Below are positions 36,165 to 45,710 of a stretch of 64,000 bases of DNA, piece after piece. The position numbers were made by a program, and so were the translations under genes. Position 1 is the first letter of the stretch; each line of letters opens with the position of its first letter. Origin of the DNA: Bacteroidales bacterium (lineage in GTDB: Bacteria; Bacteroidota; Bacteroidia; Bacteroidales; UBA932). The DNA lies in contig VSOK01000008.1 in NCBI GenBank assembly GCA_009774765.1, positions 1-64,000 of the forward strand, given 5' to 3'. The notes below the pieces were generated by a model that was given only the letters and a program-made list of their open reading frames with translations, searched no databases and was not told where the DNA came from.

Positions 36165-36731
36165 ATGGCAACAACAGCTGATTTTAAAAACGGCCTTTAT
36201 CTCAATTTCAACGGAAAGCCTTGCTCTATAGTATGGTTCCAGCACGTAAAACCGGGAAAAGGTCCTGCTTTCGTGAAAACAAAACTCCGCAACCTTGAGA
36301 ACGGACGTATCCTTGAAAACACTTTCACTGCAGGTGCAAAAATCGAAACAATAAATGTAGAGCGTCGCCCTTACCAGTTCCTTTACAAGGATGAGGACGG
36401 ATTCAACTTTATGCACGAAGAGACATACGAGCAGATCCATCTTGACACTGACCTCGTTGACAATGCAGACCTTATGAAAGAGGGACAGCACGTGGAAATG
36501 ATGTTCCTTGCTGACGAGGAGCGTTGCCTTACCTGTGAGCTTCCTACATACGTAGAGCTTGAAGTGACATACACTGAGCCTGCCGTAAAAGGAGATACAG
36601 CATCCACAAATGCTCTCAAAGAGGTTACTCTTGAAACAGGAGCGATCATTATGGCACCTCTCTTCATCAACCAGGGAGAGAAAATCCGTGTCAACACTAC
36701 AGACCGCAGCTACGGCGAGCGTGTAAAATAA
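36165..36731 (+). CDS. efp: Translation elongation factor P
   Basis: EF-P relieves ribosome stalling at polyproline. The 188-residue protein has the three beta domains: a KOW-like N-terminal domain, then two OB folds ending near TTDRSYGERVK. The loop that is modified in many bacteria reads HVKPGKGPAFV with Lys at 32. No EpmA or EpmB gene is nearby. It is transcribed alone from a strong promoter. Confidence 0.97.
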   Translation: MATTADFKNGLYLNFNGKPCSIVWFQHVKPGKGPAFVKTKLRNLENGRILENTFTAGAKIETINVERRPYQFLYKDEDGFNFMHEETYEQIHLDTDLVDNADLMKEGQHVEMMFLADEERCLTCELPTYVELEVTYTEPAVKGDTASTNALKEVTLETGAIIMAPLFINQGEKIRVNTTDRSYGERVK

Positions 36732-36849
36732 ATTGCAAACTGAGAGGAGAAGCCGAATTTATTCGTATTATCCCGAGGTGTAGCATTTATTGTAGATTGA
36801 AAATCTAAAATAAACTATTGATACTCGGCAGAGTAATAATATACGAAAT

Positions 36850-36883
36850 AAAATAGCCTGACCGCAATTGGTCAGGCTATTTT
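36850..36883. terminator. Bidirectional terminator between efp and sulfatase
   Basis: AAAATAGCCTGACC (36850-36863) pairs perfectly with 36870-36883 across a 6-nt loop. Runs of A and T on either side make it a terminator in both directions. Confidence 0.85.
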
Positions 36884-36912
36884 AAGTTTATAAATTACCG
36901 CAAGATACGGAG

Positions 36913-38538
36913 TCAGTCTGCTGGAAAAGGAAAGGCCGGAGAAACTTCACGGATACCGGACATCAACGTCTTCAATTCCTCAAGCTTTTCAGGGTTTACA
37001 GCACTTTTGTCCACCGGCTCGATACCCTCTGAAATATCATAAAGCTCAAGATGGTCCATATAATCAGCTTCCCTGAAATTATCACGTACCACTTTCCAGT
37101 CACCGGAACGCAGGGCTACACTCCACGGCCCCTTTCCTCCGTCATAGTGAAACTCCCAGTAAAGATAACTATGCTGTTTCTGGCTGCCTTTTCCGGTCAA
37201 TGCCGGCAAATACGAGATACCATCCTTGTGCTTTTCAGTTATATCCACATCAATGATATCCGCCATTGTGGCATAGAAGTCATAAAAAGAGGATATATGG
37301 TCCGTCACTGAACCAGGCTCAACCTTATCCGGCCACTGCACTATGAACGGGACACGTATTCCGCCATCATACAATGACCTCTTGTCTCCACGCATAGGAC
37401 CGCGGCTTCCGAATATATCAGGATTGTGACCGCCTTCAGAATGAGCCCCGTTGTCAGAAGCAAATACAACAATCGTATTGTCATAGATACCAAGTTCTTT
37501 CAAAACGGCAATAATCTCCCCGACCTGTTCATCAAGAATCTCCACCATAGCAATATATGCCGCCGTAGGGTATTCCTGCCACGCATATCCTCCCTGAAGG
37601 GCCCCGTCTTTGCTTCCGCCCGGAGTGCCCTGGTTCCAACCGTTTTTCCGGCACTTCTCTATAGCTTTCTGAAGTCTGCTGTTGGGCACCTGGAGTTCAG
37701 CATGCGGCAGAGGGGTCGTGTACCACAGGAAGAACGGCCTGTCTGCATTTCCCCTTATGAAATCCAACGCTTTGTCGTGTATTACATAAGGCACATACGT
37801 TCCTTTGCCGTCATCCGTGCCGGAAAGCACGCCTGTAAGATCTTTTGACTCATCAAAATAATCCTCAATCCTGATGGCATTCTCCGGAAATTCCACTCTT
37901 GCAGACTCTGTCCCGACGCTGCTCCACAAGTGGCTCGGATAATAATAATGAGCCTGCCTCTGGCAGTTGTATCCGTAGAACTCATCCACACCCTGATATT
38001 CCGGAGAACCGGAAGATCCAGGATATCCGAGCCCCCATTTGCCATAGACACCTGTCCTGTATCCATTGTCCTTGAGGAACTTCAGTATCTGGTCTGTATC
38101 GGCCGGGATAGGCTGCTGGCCCTCTCCCCTGCCATCGCTTTCAAAAGGTGACCCATAGTCATCACGGCCGAAATATTCCAGATTTCCTCTTACAGGAGTG
38201 TGCCCTGTATGCAGGCCTGTGAGAAGCGATGCACGGGCCGGAGCACTCACGGAGCATCCGGAATAATGTCTGGTAAACACTATTCCGTTCTGAGCAAGCG
38301 CGTCGATATTAGGTGTGTCTATCATCCCTTTGCTGTAACGCAGGAAATCCGGAGTGTACCTCCAGCTCAGGTCAAAATATCCGAGGTCGTCAGCAAGGAT
38401 AAACACGACATTCGGCCTGTCCTCCGAAACCGTCATGCCGGAAGTTCCGCTGCAGCCGGTACAGCCGGATGACATAAGAGCACCCAAGCCGGCAAGCAGA
38501 GGAGAAAGGGATAATCCCCGTAAATAATATCTGGTCAT
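36913..38538 (-). CDS. Ser-type sulfatase lipoprotein
   Basis: The 541-residue protein is an arylsulfatase-like enzyme, probably exported and lipidated (lipobox ending at C26). The sulfatase signature reads CSVSAPARASLLTG with Ser at 98, the residue that must be oxidised to formylglycine by a radical-SAM maturase (anSME); Bacteroidota sulfatases are often Ser-type. Metal ligands D50 and D51 lie in ILADDLGY, and NIDALAQNG follows. No maturase and no polysaccharide-utilisation locus is in the window, so the sulfated substrate is unknown. It follows lptB by 27 nt. Confidence 0.92.
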   Translation of the reverse strand: MTRYYLRGLSLSPLLAGLGALMSSGCTGCSGTSGMTVSEDRPNVVFILADDLGYFDLSWRYTPDFLRYSKGMIDTPNIDALAQNGIVFTRHYSGCSVSAPARASLLTGLHTGHTPVRGNLEYFGRDDYGSPFESDGRGEGQQPIPADTDQILKFLKDNGYRTGVYGKWGLGYPGSSGSPEYQGVDEFYGYNCQRQAHYYYPSHLWSSVGTESARVEFPENAIRIEDYFDESKDLTGVLSGTDDGKGTYVPYVIHDKALDFIRGNADRPFFLWYTTPLPHAELQVPNSRLQKAIEKCRKNGWNQGTPGGSKDGALQGGYAWQEYPTAAYIAMVEILDEQVGEIIAVLKELGIYDNTIVVFASDNGAHSEGGHNPDIFGSRGPMRGDKRSLYDGGIRVPFIVQWPDKVEPGSVTDHISSFYDFYATMADIIDVDITEKHKDGISYLPALTGKGSQKQHSYLYWEFHYDGGKGPWSVALRSGDWKVVRDNFREADYMDHLELYDISEGIEPVDKSAVNPEKLEELKTLMSGIREVSPAFPFPAD

Positions 38539-38565
38539 ACTTTTGATACTTTTGTTTAACCAAGG

Positions 38566-39327
38566 CTATTCTTTGCCGCTGTCTGCACGGTCAAAAGCAG
38601 CGGACCGTTTGAGGACGAAGTTGGAGCCGAGATATTTGGTGCGCACCTCATCATCTGCGGCAAGAGCCTCAGGAGTACCGCTCTGCAGGATATTTCCTTC
38701 ATAAAGAAGATAGGCACGGTCAATGATGGCCAGAGTCTCGCCCACATTGTGGTCAGTGATGATCACACCTATATTCTTGTATTTCAGCTTGGCTATGATA
38801 TACTGGATATCCTCCACTGCAATAGGATCGACACCGGCGAAAGGCTCATCAAGAAGAATGAACTTAGGGTCAATGGCAAGGGCACGGGCAATCTCGCACC
38901 GGCGGCGTTCTCCTCCGGAAAGCTGGATTCCAAGGCTTTTGCGTACCTTATGGAGATTGAACTCATCAATCAGGGATTCCAGACGCTCCTTGCGTTCTGC
39001 CTTGGTGTAGTCCGACATCTCCATAACCGACATTATATTGTCTTCCACTGAAAGCCTTCTGAAAACAGAGGCTTCCTGCGCAAGATAACCGACTCCCTTC
39101 TGGGCCCTTTTATACATCGGAAGAGATGTAATATCCTCATCATCAAGAAAAATCTTGCCTGCATTCGGAACAATCAGACCTGTGATCATATAGAAGCTTG
39201 TAGTCTTTCCGGCACCGTTCGGACCGAGAAATCCGACAATTTCCCCCTGCTCCACTTCCATAGAGACTCCTTTTACGACCGTTCTCGGTCCATATTTCTT
39301 GACAAGATTTTCACAACGTAGTTTCAT
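38566..39327 (-). CDS. lptB: LPS export ABC transporter ATP-binding protein LptB
   Basis: LptB powers extraction of lipopolysaccharide from the inner membrane with LptF and LptG. The 253-residue protein has Walker A GPNGAGKTT (about 35-43), the signature LSGGERRRCEIARAL, Walker B ILLDEPFAGVDP and the switch His in ITDHNV. Homology to other branched-chain-type ABC ATPases is possible, but LSGGERRRCEIARAL and the length fit LptB. lptF, lptG, lptA and lptC are not here. It lies between dnaX and the sulfatase. Confidence 0.92.
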   Translation of the reverse strand: MKLRCENLVKKYGPRTVVKGVSMEVEQGEIVGFLGPNGAGKTTSFYMITGLIVPNAGKIFLDDEDITSLPMYKRAQKGVGYLAQEASVFRRLSVEDNIMSVMEMSDYTKAERKERLESLIDEFNLHKVRKSLGIQLSGGERRRCEIARALAIDPKFILLDEPFAGVDPIAVEDIQYIIAKLKYKNIGVIITDHNVGETLAIIDRAYLLYEGNILQSGTPEALAADDEVRTKYLGSNFVLKRSAAFDRADSGKE

Positions 39328-39417
39328 AACCCCTGTATTTATCGTTTACTGCCCATAAAATCAGGCACAGTCAAATTTTTCATCCGCTCCCGGCTTGTTT
39401 ATTCCATCCCGGAACGA

Positions 39418-41193
39418 CTATTTTACATCAAGCCCCAGATCCGTGACGAGGTTCTTGACCTCTTCATTCTTCTCCATCAGATCCCTCGCCTTTTCACTCG
39501 GCATATACGCCACGGGAGCCTTATCTTCCTCCGGAGCTACAGAAACCATAAGCTTTATATGAGACGATGTCAGCTTCTGGAAATTTCCTTCAAGCTCGTG
39601 AAGACATTTTTCTTCTATCCAATCCTTCTGTGCCGTATTGAAGACACTGAAGACGACCACTTTCACCCCATTGTCATCCTGGACCTCAAGTCCTGCGGAA
39701 CCGATGGTGTTGGCAAGCCTCGGCTTGCTCGCATACAAAGCCGCAAGTTCCTGCCATTTCTGCCTGATCTCAGGCTCGGAAAGTTCCACGGAGGCATTTA
39801 TCGTCACCGGAGTCTCGGCGACTATCTTCTGCTCCTCGGTCAAAGATTTTATTGACAAGGCAGGCGCACCGGCTTTGGAAGCCCTTGTACGGCGCACCTT
39901 AGGCTGTTCTTCGCGTTCCGGATCGGGTGAAGCGACGGCGTTTCCCTGCAAAGCGGGTGCGTCTGAAACAGTATGGGCCGGCTCCGATACCGATACAGCA
40001 GCTGCTTCCGGACGCTGCACAGCATCAGGCTGAGGCACATCCGCACGTTCCGCAGGCACGGCGGCAGGCTGGGAAACCTGAGCCGGCTGAGGTGCCGGAG
40101 CCGCAAGAAGCATACTGAGCCTCATAAGCGCGAATTCTATATGAAGACGCGGATTGACACTCGCCCTGTATCCCGTCTCGCAGGCGGTCGTGACGGCCAA
40201 TGCGTCATAGAGGAATTTCAACGGACATCTGTCCGCCTGTTCCCTGTATCTTTTCTTCAAAGAGTCCGGCAGCTCCAGCAGAGCATCAAGTCCGGCACTT
40301 TTGCTGACTATAAGATCCCTGAAATGCGAACTCAATGCAGAGATGAAATGCAGGGCATTGAACCCTTTGGTCAGAATCTCGTCAAACTTCAGAAAGGCTG
40401 AAGAATAGTCTCCGCCAAGAAACGCATCCACCAGCGAGAAAGAATATTCATAATCAAGGACATTCAGGTTCTTGAGCACGTCATGATATCTGACGTCAGT
40501 TCCGCAGAAAGCCACAGTCTGGTCAAATATCGTAAGCGCGTCACGCATCGCCCCGTCCGCCTTGGTCGCAATCACGTGCAGAGACTCATCATCTATATTT
40601 ATGCCCTCCTTCCCTGCTATTCCGCGGAGATTGCGCACGATATTGTCCACCGTGATACGGTTGAAATCGTATGTCTGGCATCTTGACAGGATGGTAGGAA
40701 GTATCTTATGCTTCTCCGTCGTGGCAAGAATGAATATCGCGTGCGCAGGAGGCTCCTCCAATGTCTTAAGGAAAGCATTGAATGCGGACTGCGAAAGCAT
40801 GTGCACCTCATCGATGATGTACACGCTGTATTTTCCGACCTGAGGAGGTATCCTTACCTGGTCCATAAGAGCCTTGATGTCATCTACACCATTGTTGGAA
40901 GCGGCATCAAGTTCGTGAATGCAATATGAACGTCCTTCGGCAAAAGACAGACATGATTCACACTGCCCGCAAGGTTCCATCTCAGATGTGGGATTGGAAC
41001 AGTTTATAGTCTTGGCAAAAATTCTTGCCGTGCTTGTCTTGCCGACTCCTCTCGGTCCGCAAAACAGATAGGCGTGGGCCAGCTGGCCTCTGACTATGGA
41101 ATTCTTAAGCGTCTGGGCTATGTTGTCCTGTCCGACCAGAGTCTCGAATGTATCCGGCCTGTATTTCCTCGCTGATACTATATATTGTGTCAT
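39418..41193 (-). CDS. dnaX: DNA polymerase III subunits gamma/tau
   Basis: DnaX is the motor subunit of the clamp loader. The 591-residue protein has Walker A GPRGVGKTS near 46-54, a zinc module with CSNP...CGQCESC (about 66-83), DEVHML and the SRC sensor, then a Pro/Ala-rich linker (about 365-450) and a C-terminal tau-like region. The ATG at 41193 (MTQYIV) is preferred to an upstream TTG. The gene is divergent from the secreted protein at 41264. Confidence 0.96.
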   Translation of the reverse strand: MTQYIVSARKYRPDTFETLVGQDNIAQTLKNSIVRGQLAHAYLFCGPRGVGKTSTARIFAKTINCSNPTSEMEPCGQCESCLSFAEGRSYCIHELDAASNNGVDDIKALMDQVRIPPQVGKYSVYIIDEVHMLSQSAFNAFLKTLEEPPAHAIFILATTEKHKILPTILSRCQTYDFNRITVDNIVRNLRGIAGKEGINIDDESLHVIATKADGAMRDALTIFDQTVAFCGTDVRYHDVLKNLNVLDYEYSFSLVDAFLGGDYSSAFLKFDEILTKGFNALHFISALSSHFRDLIVSKSAGLDALLELPDSLKKRYREQADRCPLKFLYDALAVTTACETGYRASVNPRLHIEFALMRLSMLLAAPAPQPAQVSQPAAVPAERADVPQPDAVQRPEAAAVSVSEPAHTVSDAPALQGNAVASPDPEREEQPKVRRTRASKAGAPALSIKSLTEEQKIVAETPVTINASVELSEPEIRQKWQELAALYASKPRLANTIGSAGLEVQDDNGVKVVVFSVFNTAQKDWIEEKCLHELEGNFQKLTSSHIKLMVSVAPEEDKAPVAYMPSEKARDLMEKNEEVKNLVTDLGLDVK

Positions 41194-41229
41194 AACTGAC
41201 AAAATTAAGAAATTTCAGCATAATCTTTG

Positions 41230-41237
41230 TAACTTTG
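41230..41237 (+). promoter_or_regulatory. Promoter -7 element for the secreted-protein operon
   Basis: TAACTTTG matches TAnnTTTG, about 27 nt before the ATG at 41264. No -33 match is seen. Confidence 0.45.
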
Positions 41238-41263
41238 CGCGGAAATTTGAAGATACGGAGAAA

Positions 41264-42106
41264 ATGAAAAGACTTTTATTTATGCTTGTCGCTGCCGTCA
41301 TTCCTGTAGCGATGTCAGCTCAGGCACAGATAACGACAAAAAAGATGAAACTGGAGGATTTTCCTGAGAAAATCACCAAAATAGTGCTTTCCGGAAACGC
41401 GTTCCTTGACGGGGAACTCAAAGCCGGCATCAAAAACCACTGGACAATATCACCTTACGAGTTCTGTACTCTCGACGAGTTCGACCGGCTCAAAGGCAGC
41501 GAAGACTATTATTTCCTGCTGACTGTGCTCGGACAGTTCAGGAAAGAAATAGAACCCGGCATCGAAATGCTGTCATTGGTCAAAGGAGGAAAAGGCTCGG
41601 ACAAGAATCTTGACAAGATGCTTGAAGTAGTTACGATTCCGCTGCGTTCCGCTGACTATCCTTCCGGAAGGGAGCTCATATTCCTTCCGGCCATAATAGA
41701 CATTATCCAGAGCCACGTCCTTGCATCTATGGAAAAAGACATAAAAGGATACAGCAGCCTTGGACAATACTGCATCAACATAGCCGGCGCAGACGGGATG
41801 AGCATAATAATCTCCGAGGACGACCTTGCAGAACAGGTCAGCGAATCATTCATAGAATCAATAAACAATGAAAACTTCAAGGTAGTCTGTGAGGAGGAAG
41901 CCGACGAAATGATGGAAGCCGGAGCAGCCAACACGCTCGTCAGCTACACCGTAGCTCCATACGATGCCCAGAACGGCTCCTATTGCTACAAAATGCTTAT
42001 CGACGCACGCACGCACAAGCTATATTATTTCAGGAAACACAAAATCAGCAGAAACGCAGGCTCAGGATTCCTTCCTGAGGACATCATACGTATCGCGGGG
42101 AAATAA
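41264..42106 (+). CDS. Secreted protein of unknown function
   Basis: I do not recognise the family. The 280-residue protein starts with a signal peptide (MKRLLFMLVAAVIPVAMS, cleavage near AQAQ) and has a mixed alpha/beta mature part without repeated motifs, cysteine pairs or a lipobox. It starts at 41264, and the open frame to its left overlaps dnaX. It is followed by the M16 peptidase after 2 nt and the O-methyltransferase after 4 nt, so it is the first gene of a three-gene operon. A periplasmic role is likely. Confidence 0.8.
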   Translation: MKRLLFMLVAAVIPVAMSAQAQITTKKMKLEDFPEKITKIVLSGNAFLDGELKAGIKNHWTISPYEFCTLDEFDRLKGSEDYYFLLTVLGQFRKEIEPGIEMLSLVKGGKGSDKNLDKMLEVVTIPLRSADYPSGRELIFLPAIIDIIQSHVLASMEKDIKGYSSLGQYCINIAGADGMSIIISEDDLAEQVSESFIESINNENFKVVCEEEADEMMEAGAANTLVSYTVAPYDAQNGSYCYKMLIDARTHKLYYFRKHKISRNAGSGFLPEDIIRIAGK

Positions 42107-42108
42107 TC

Positions 42109-43344
42109 ATGATCAAAGGGACAACAGGCTGTGGACTGCAATATGCAGTCAGACGCAGTGGGAATGCCGTGGGTTATTGTGCGCTGAGCATCAGATGCGG
42201 CACAAGGGATGAAGAAGGATTCCACAGCGGAATAGCCCATTTTACCGAACATACTATTTTCAAAGGTACGGAGCATAAAAGCGCGACCGTAATCAACAGC
42301 TATCTTGACAGGCTCGGAGGAGAACTGAATGCCTATACGACAAAAGAGGAAATAGTCCTGCACGCGACTGTGCTCAAAGAAGATCTTCCGAAAGCAGCCA
42401 AGCTTCTGTTCGAACTTGTGACCAGCCCGACATTTCCGGAAAATGAAATCGAGACGGAACGTGGTGTCGTAATAGATGAAATCAACTCATACAAAGATCT
42501 GCCATCAGAAGAGATCTATGACAGGTTTGAAGAAATGCTGTTCGAGGGGCACCCGTTGTCAAAGCCCATTCTCGGCACGGCAGCTTCCGTAAGGAAAATC
42601 ACCAGGGATGAACTCCTCAGATTTGTAAAGGAAAAATTCATCCCTTCAAATATGGCATTCACAGTAGTCGCCGACATAGAAGAGACAAAACTTGAAAAAG
42701 CCATAAACAGGCTGGCCGATACATTTCTCGGAAACAGCGAGACAACAGTACACGGCCCGGAAAACAATGCGGTACACCATACAGGCAGGAACATATTCGA
42801 CAAGACCGTCAACAAGAAGAACCATCAGGTAAACTGCGTTATAGGAAACACTGCACCGTCGCTTTACCAGGAAAGGGAAAGGATAGCTACCGCCTTGCTG
42901 TGCAACATTTTGGGAGGTCCGGCATCAAACTCGGTATTCAACGCCATTCTCAGGGAAAAGAACGGATGGGTCTACGGGGTGGAATGCTCATACACCCAAT
43001 ACTCCGACACCGGAATAGTAGCGATATGCCTTGGCTGCGACAAAGACAACATTGAAAAATGTATCGCCTCGATAGACAGGGAGCTGAAAAAATTCCAGGC
43101 TGAGCCGATGTCAGAGAAAAGACTCGACGCAGCAAAAAAACAGTTTCTCGGACAGCTTGCCATCAGTTCAGACAACGGTGAGAGCCAATGTCTTTCAATG
43201 GGGAAATCACTGCTTGCCTACAATACAGTGACATCCGACAGTGAAATCAGGAACAAGATAGAGGCGGTGACAGCAGAGGAACTCCGCAGGCTTGCCTGCG
43301 AAATATTCGACAGGGACAGAACATCAAGGCTGATCTTCATATAG
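42109..43344 (+). CDS. M16 family zinc peptidase
   Basis: The 411-residue protein is a pitrilysin/insulinase-type peptidase with an intact inverted zinc motif: H44-F-T-E47-H48, and the third ligand E124 at the right distance (75 residues between). A second homologous half without the motif covers about 210-411, as in mitochondrial processing peptidase-like proteins. No signal peptide is seen, so it probably acts in the cytoplasm on small peptides. It starts 2 nt after the secreted-protein gene. Confidence 0.92.
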   Translation: MIKGTTGCGLQYAVRRSGNAVGYCALSIRCGTRDEEGFHSGIAHFTEHTIFKGTEHKSATVINSYLDRLGGELNAYTTKEEIVLHATVLKEDLPKAAKLLFELVTSPTFPENEIETERGVVIDEINSYKDLPSEEIYDRFEEMLFEGHPLSKPILGTAASVRKITRDELLRFVKEKFIPSNMAFTVVADIEETKLEKAINRLADTFLGNSETTVHGPENNAVHHTGRNIFDKTVNKKNHQVNCVIGNTAPSLYQERERIATALLCNILGGPASNSVFNAILREKNGWVYGVECSYTQYSDTGIVAICLGCDKDNIEKCIASIDRELKKFQAEPMSEKRLDAAKKQFLGQLAISSDNGESQCLSMGKSLLAYNTVTSDSEIRNKIEAVTAEELRRLACEIFDRDRTSRLIFI

Positions 43345-43348
43345 GACT

Positions 43349-44026
43349 ATGGACTTGTACAAATACATAAAAGACCATTCAACCCCTCAGACCGAAGCTC
43401 TTGACTGGATTGAAAGGCAGACCAACATCAGGACAAACCACGCAAGGATGCTCTCAGGAGCAGTTCAGGGACGGTTTCTTACTATGCTCGCAGGAATGAT
43501 AAATCCCGCAAGGATTCTTGAGCTTGGCACATTTACAGGATATTCGGCCGTATGTCTGGCTGCAGGCTTGCAGAAAGGAGGGCATCTTGACACATTGGAG
43601 CTGAACGATGAACTTGAAGACCTGATCACGGAAGGATTTGAAAAGGCCGGATTCAGCGACAGGATAACTTTGCATATAGGAGACTGCAAAGAGACTTTGG
43701 CAAGACTCGGGGCACAGCTTTCAGAAGCAGGTCCGCAAATGCTTTATGACCTTGTATATATCGACGCCAACAAACGCGAGTATTGCGAATATTATGATCT
43801 TGTGTTCGATATGGTCCGTCCAGGAGGATATATCATTGCCGACAACGTGCTTTGGGACGGGAAAGTGTGCCAGGACATACTGCCCCAGGACAAACAGACA
43901 CTTGGAATCTCAAGGTTCAATGATATGGTAGCCTCTGACACTCGTGTGGAATCAGTCATCCTCCCGATAAGGGACGGTATCAACCTGATCAGGAAACTTC
44001 AGGGATTCCAGAACCCCGTCATTTAA
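43349..44026 (+). CDS. O-methyltransferase (Methyltransf_3 type)
   Basis: This 225-residue class I AdoMet methyltransferase resembles catechol and caffeoyl-CoA O-methyltransferases. Motif I is LELGTFTGYSAVCLA (about 53-67), and the metal-binding DANK segment (VYIDANKREYCEYY) is at about 136-149. The substrate cannot be predicted. Its stop codon overlaps the stop codon of the convergent LuxR gene. Confidence 0.88.
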   Translation: MDLYKYIKDHSTPQTEALDWIERQTNIRTNHARMLSGAVQGRFLTMLAGMINPARILELGTFTGYSAVCLAAGLQKGGHLDTLELNDELEDLITEGFEKAGFSDRITLHIGDCKETLARLGAQLSEAGPQMLYDLVYIDANKREYCEYYDLVFDMVRPGGYIIADNVLWDGKVCQDILPQDKQTLGISRFNDMVASDTRVESVILPIRDGINLIRKLQGFQNPVI

Positions 44027-44784
44027 GAATCCCCCCCCATACGGGCCGCCACCCGGACAGCCTCCATAGAATTGCTGACACCCAGCTTTTCAAGGATTCT
44101 CTGACGGTAGGTATTGACAGTATGGACGCTTATTTTCATATTGTCAGATATTTCCTTGCTGAGATATCCGTCTCTTACAAGCCGGAGCACTTCCATTTCC
44201 CTCGGAGTAAGGTTCACTGCCGGTTCCTCATATTCAGGATATACGGGAAGAGGAAGAATCTCTCCTGTCCGGAGGTTCCATATCCTTGAGTCGACGTGGT
44301 CAAACTTGGCCTGGTTGGGTGAGATGTTCAATACCGAAAGAGCCAGCCATATATTTCCACGGCTGTCCAGCTCCAGCGGCTGCATCTGTTCGACAACCCT
44401 TACCCACTGTCCGGAAAGATTGATACGGTATTCCGTCAGAAGTTTTCCGTTGGAAAGTATATCCTTGTTTTCCATACAGCAGCGCAGACCTGTCACACCG
44501 TTGCGCATCACATAAGGAAAGTCATCAGGATGAATCTGCAAGTCAAAATAATCCACATCTTCATCCTTTATACGGCTGAGGTCATATTTGAACAGACGGC
44601 CGAAGTTCCTTGACACAAACGGATGGTTCCGCCTGTACATGTCAAATACGGATATCCCGCTGTTTGACATTTCAGCCATCGCAGAAAGAATATCCACGTG
44701 CCTTTCAAGGATTGAATAGTCAAGTTCGTCCGGATCAAACTTCTGCAAGTCAAGAAGTCTCATATATTCAGCATTGAAATCCAT
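44023..44784 (-). CDS. PAS-like LuxR-family regulator
   Basis: The 253-residue protein has a PAS-like sensor part (about 30-165, with the PAS_3-like IHPDD at 84-88) and a C-terminal LuxR helix-turn-helix (about 190-250) that begins LTPREMEVLRLVRDG and contains the recognition helix HTVNTYRQRILEKL. It lacks a receiver domain, so it is not a typical two-component regulator. The signal and targets are unknown; the divergent SDR-epimerase pair is the nearest candidate target. A possible promoter is CAAATATA (44845-44852, minus-strand TATATTTG). Confidence 0.9.
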   Translation of the reverse strand: MDFNAEYMRLLDLQKFDPDELDYSILERHVDILSAMAEMSNSGISVFDMYRRNHPFVSRNFGRLFKYDLSRIKDEDVDYFDLQIHPDDFPYVMRNGVTGLRCCMENKDILSNGKLLTEYRINLSGQWVRVVEQMQPLELDSRGNIWLALSVLNISPNQAKFDHVDSRIWNLRTGEILPLPVYPEYEEPAVNLTPREMEVLRLVRDGYLSKEISDNMKISVHTVNTYRQRILEKLGVSNSMEAVRVAARMGGDS

Positions 44785-44907
44785 ATCAGATGTATGATTT
44801 TTCAGTATTGACGGATAAAGCCGTTTTTAGTTTTTTTGCACCTGCAAATATACATGAATTTTGCCGCAGCCGAGGTTTCGGCACATATATTATACTATAC
44901 TGATTTT

Positions 44908-45708
44908 ATGACTGACAGACACGACAACAGATATGCACTGGTCACCGGAGCCGGTTCCGGACTCGGACGATGCTATGCCCTGTACCTTGCTGAACTCGGC
45001 ATAGACACCGTTCTTGTAGACCTTCCGGGAAGTGAACTTGACCGGACAATACAGCAGGCAAGGCTGGCTGGAACAGAATGTACAGGATTTTATGCGGATT
45101 TGACTGATGACGCCCAGCTGTCCGGACTTTGCGAGACCGTAAACAGGAATTATCCGATATACATACTGATAAACAATGCCGGCGTAGGAGGCACTCAGCG
45201 TTTCACCACCTGCGGACCTGACTATATAGACAGGATCATACTGCTCAATGTCCGTGCGACCACAATGCTCACAAAGCAGCTGCTCCCCAATCTTATGAAA
45301 GCCCCGAAGGCATATATACTGAATGTCTCAAGTATGGCCGCATTCTCGCCTATCGGCTACAAGACTGTCTATCCGGCCTCAAAATCCTACATACATAATT
45401 TCACAAGAAGCCTGAATGAAGAGTTGCGCCATACCGGAGTGTCAGTAAGCGTAGTCCATCCCGGACCGATGAAAACGAATCCGGATGTGACGATGCGTAT
45501 AGAAAGACAGGGAATATGCGGAAAGCTCGGACTGCTCTCACCTGAAGAGGTGGCACGCAAAAGCATAAACGGACTTTTCAAGAAAAAAACCGTAATTTTG
45601 CCCGGATGGTCCAACAAATTGAACAGGGTTCTGATGAGGCTCGTACCGACTGATATACGTCTGCCTCTGATGTCACATTTTGTTGCACGTGAACTTAAGA
45701 CAGAATAA
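44908..45708 (+). CDS. Short-chain dehydrogenase/reductase
   Basis: A 266-residue classical SDR. The NAD(P) loop is TGAGSGLG (about 14-21), NNAG marks the active-site lattice, and the catalytic residues are Ser in NVSSMAAFSP and Tyr/Lys in YPASK. The start at 44908 (MTDRHDN) is preferred; two earlier ATGs would add a stretch without resemblance. The substrate is unknown. It is followed by an epimerase-like gene after 2 nt, and the two form a small operon. Confidence 0.88.
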   Translation: MTDRHDNRYALVTGAGSGLGRCYALYLAELGIDTVLVDLPGSELDRTIQQARLAGTECTGFYADLTDDAQLSGLCETVNRNYPIYILINNAGVGGTQRFTTCGPDYIDRIILLNVRATTMLTKQLLPNLMKAPKAYILNVSSMAAFSPIGYKTVYPASKSYIHNFTRSLNEELRHTGVSVSVVHPGPMKTNPDVTMRIERQGICGKLGLLSPEEVARKSINGLFKKKTVILPGWSNKLNRVLMRLVPTDIRLPLMSHFVARELKTE

Positions 45709-45710
45709 AT

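Noticed and set aside
41200..41207. Minus-strand TAATTTTG as the dnaX promoter
   Set aside because: It would place transcription start within about 3 nt of the ATG; a leaderless dnaX message cannot be supported from sequence alone and no -33 element is present.
44021..44026. Regulatory antisense overlap between O-methyltransferase and LuxR genes
   Set aside because: The overlap is only the two stop codons, an ordinary result of compact gene packing.
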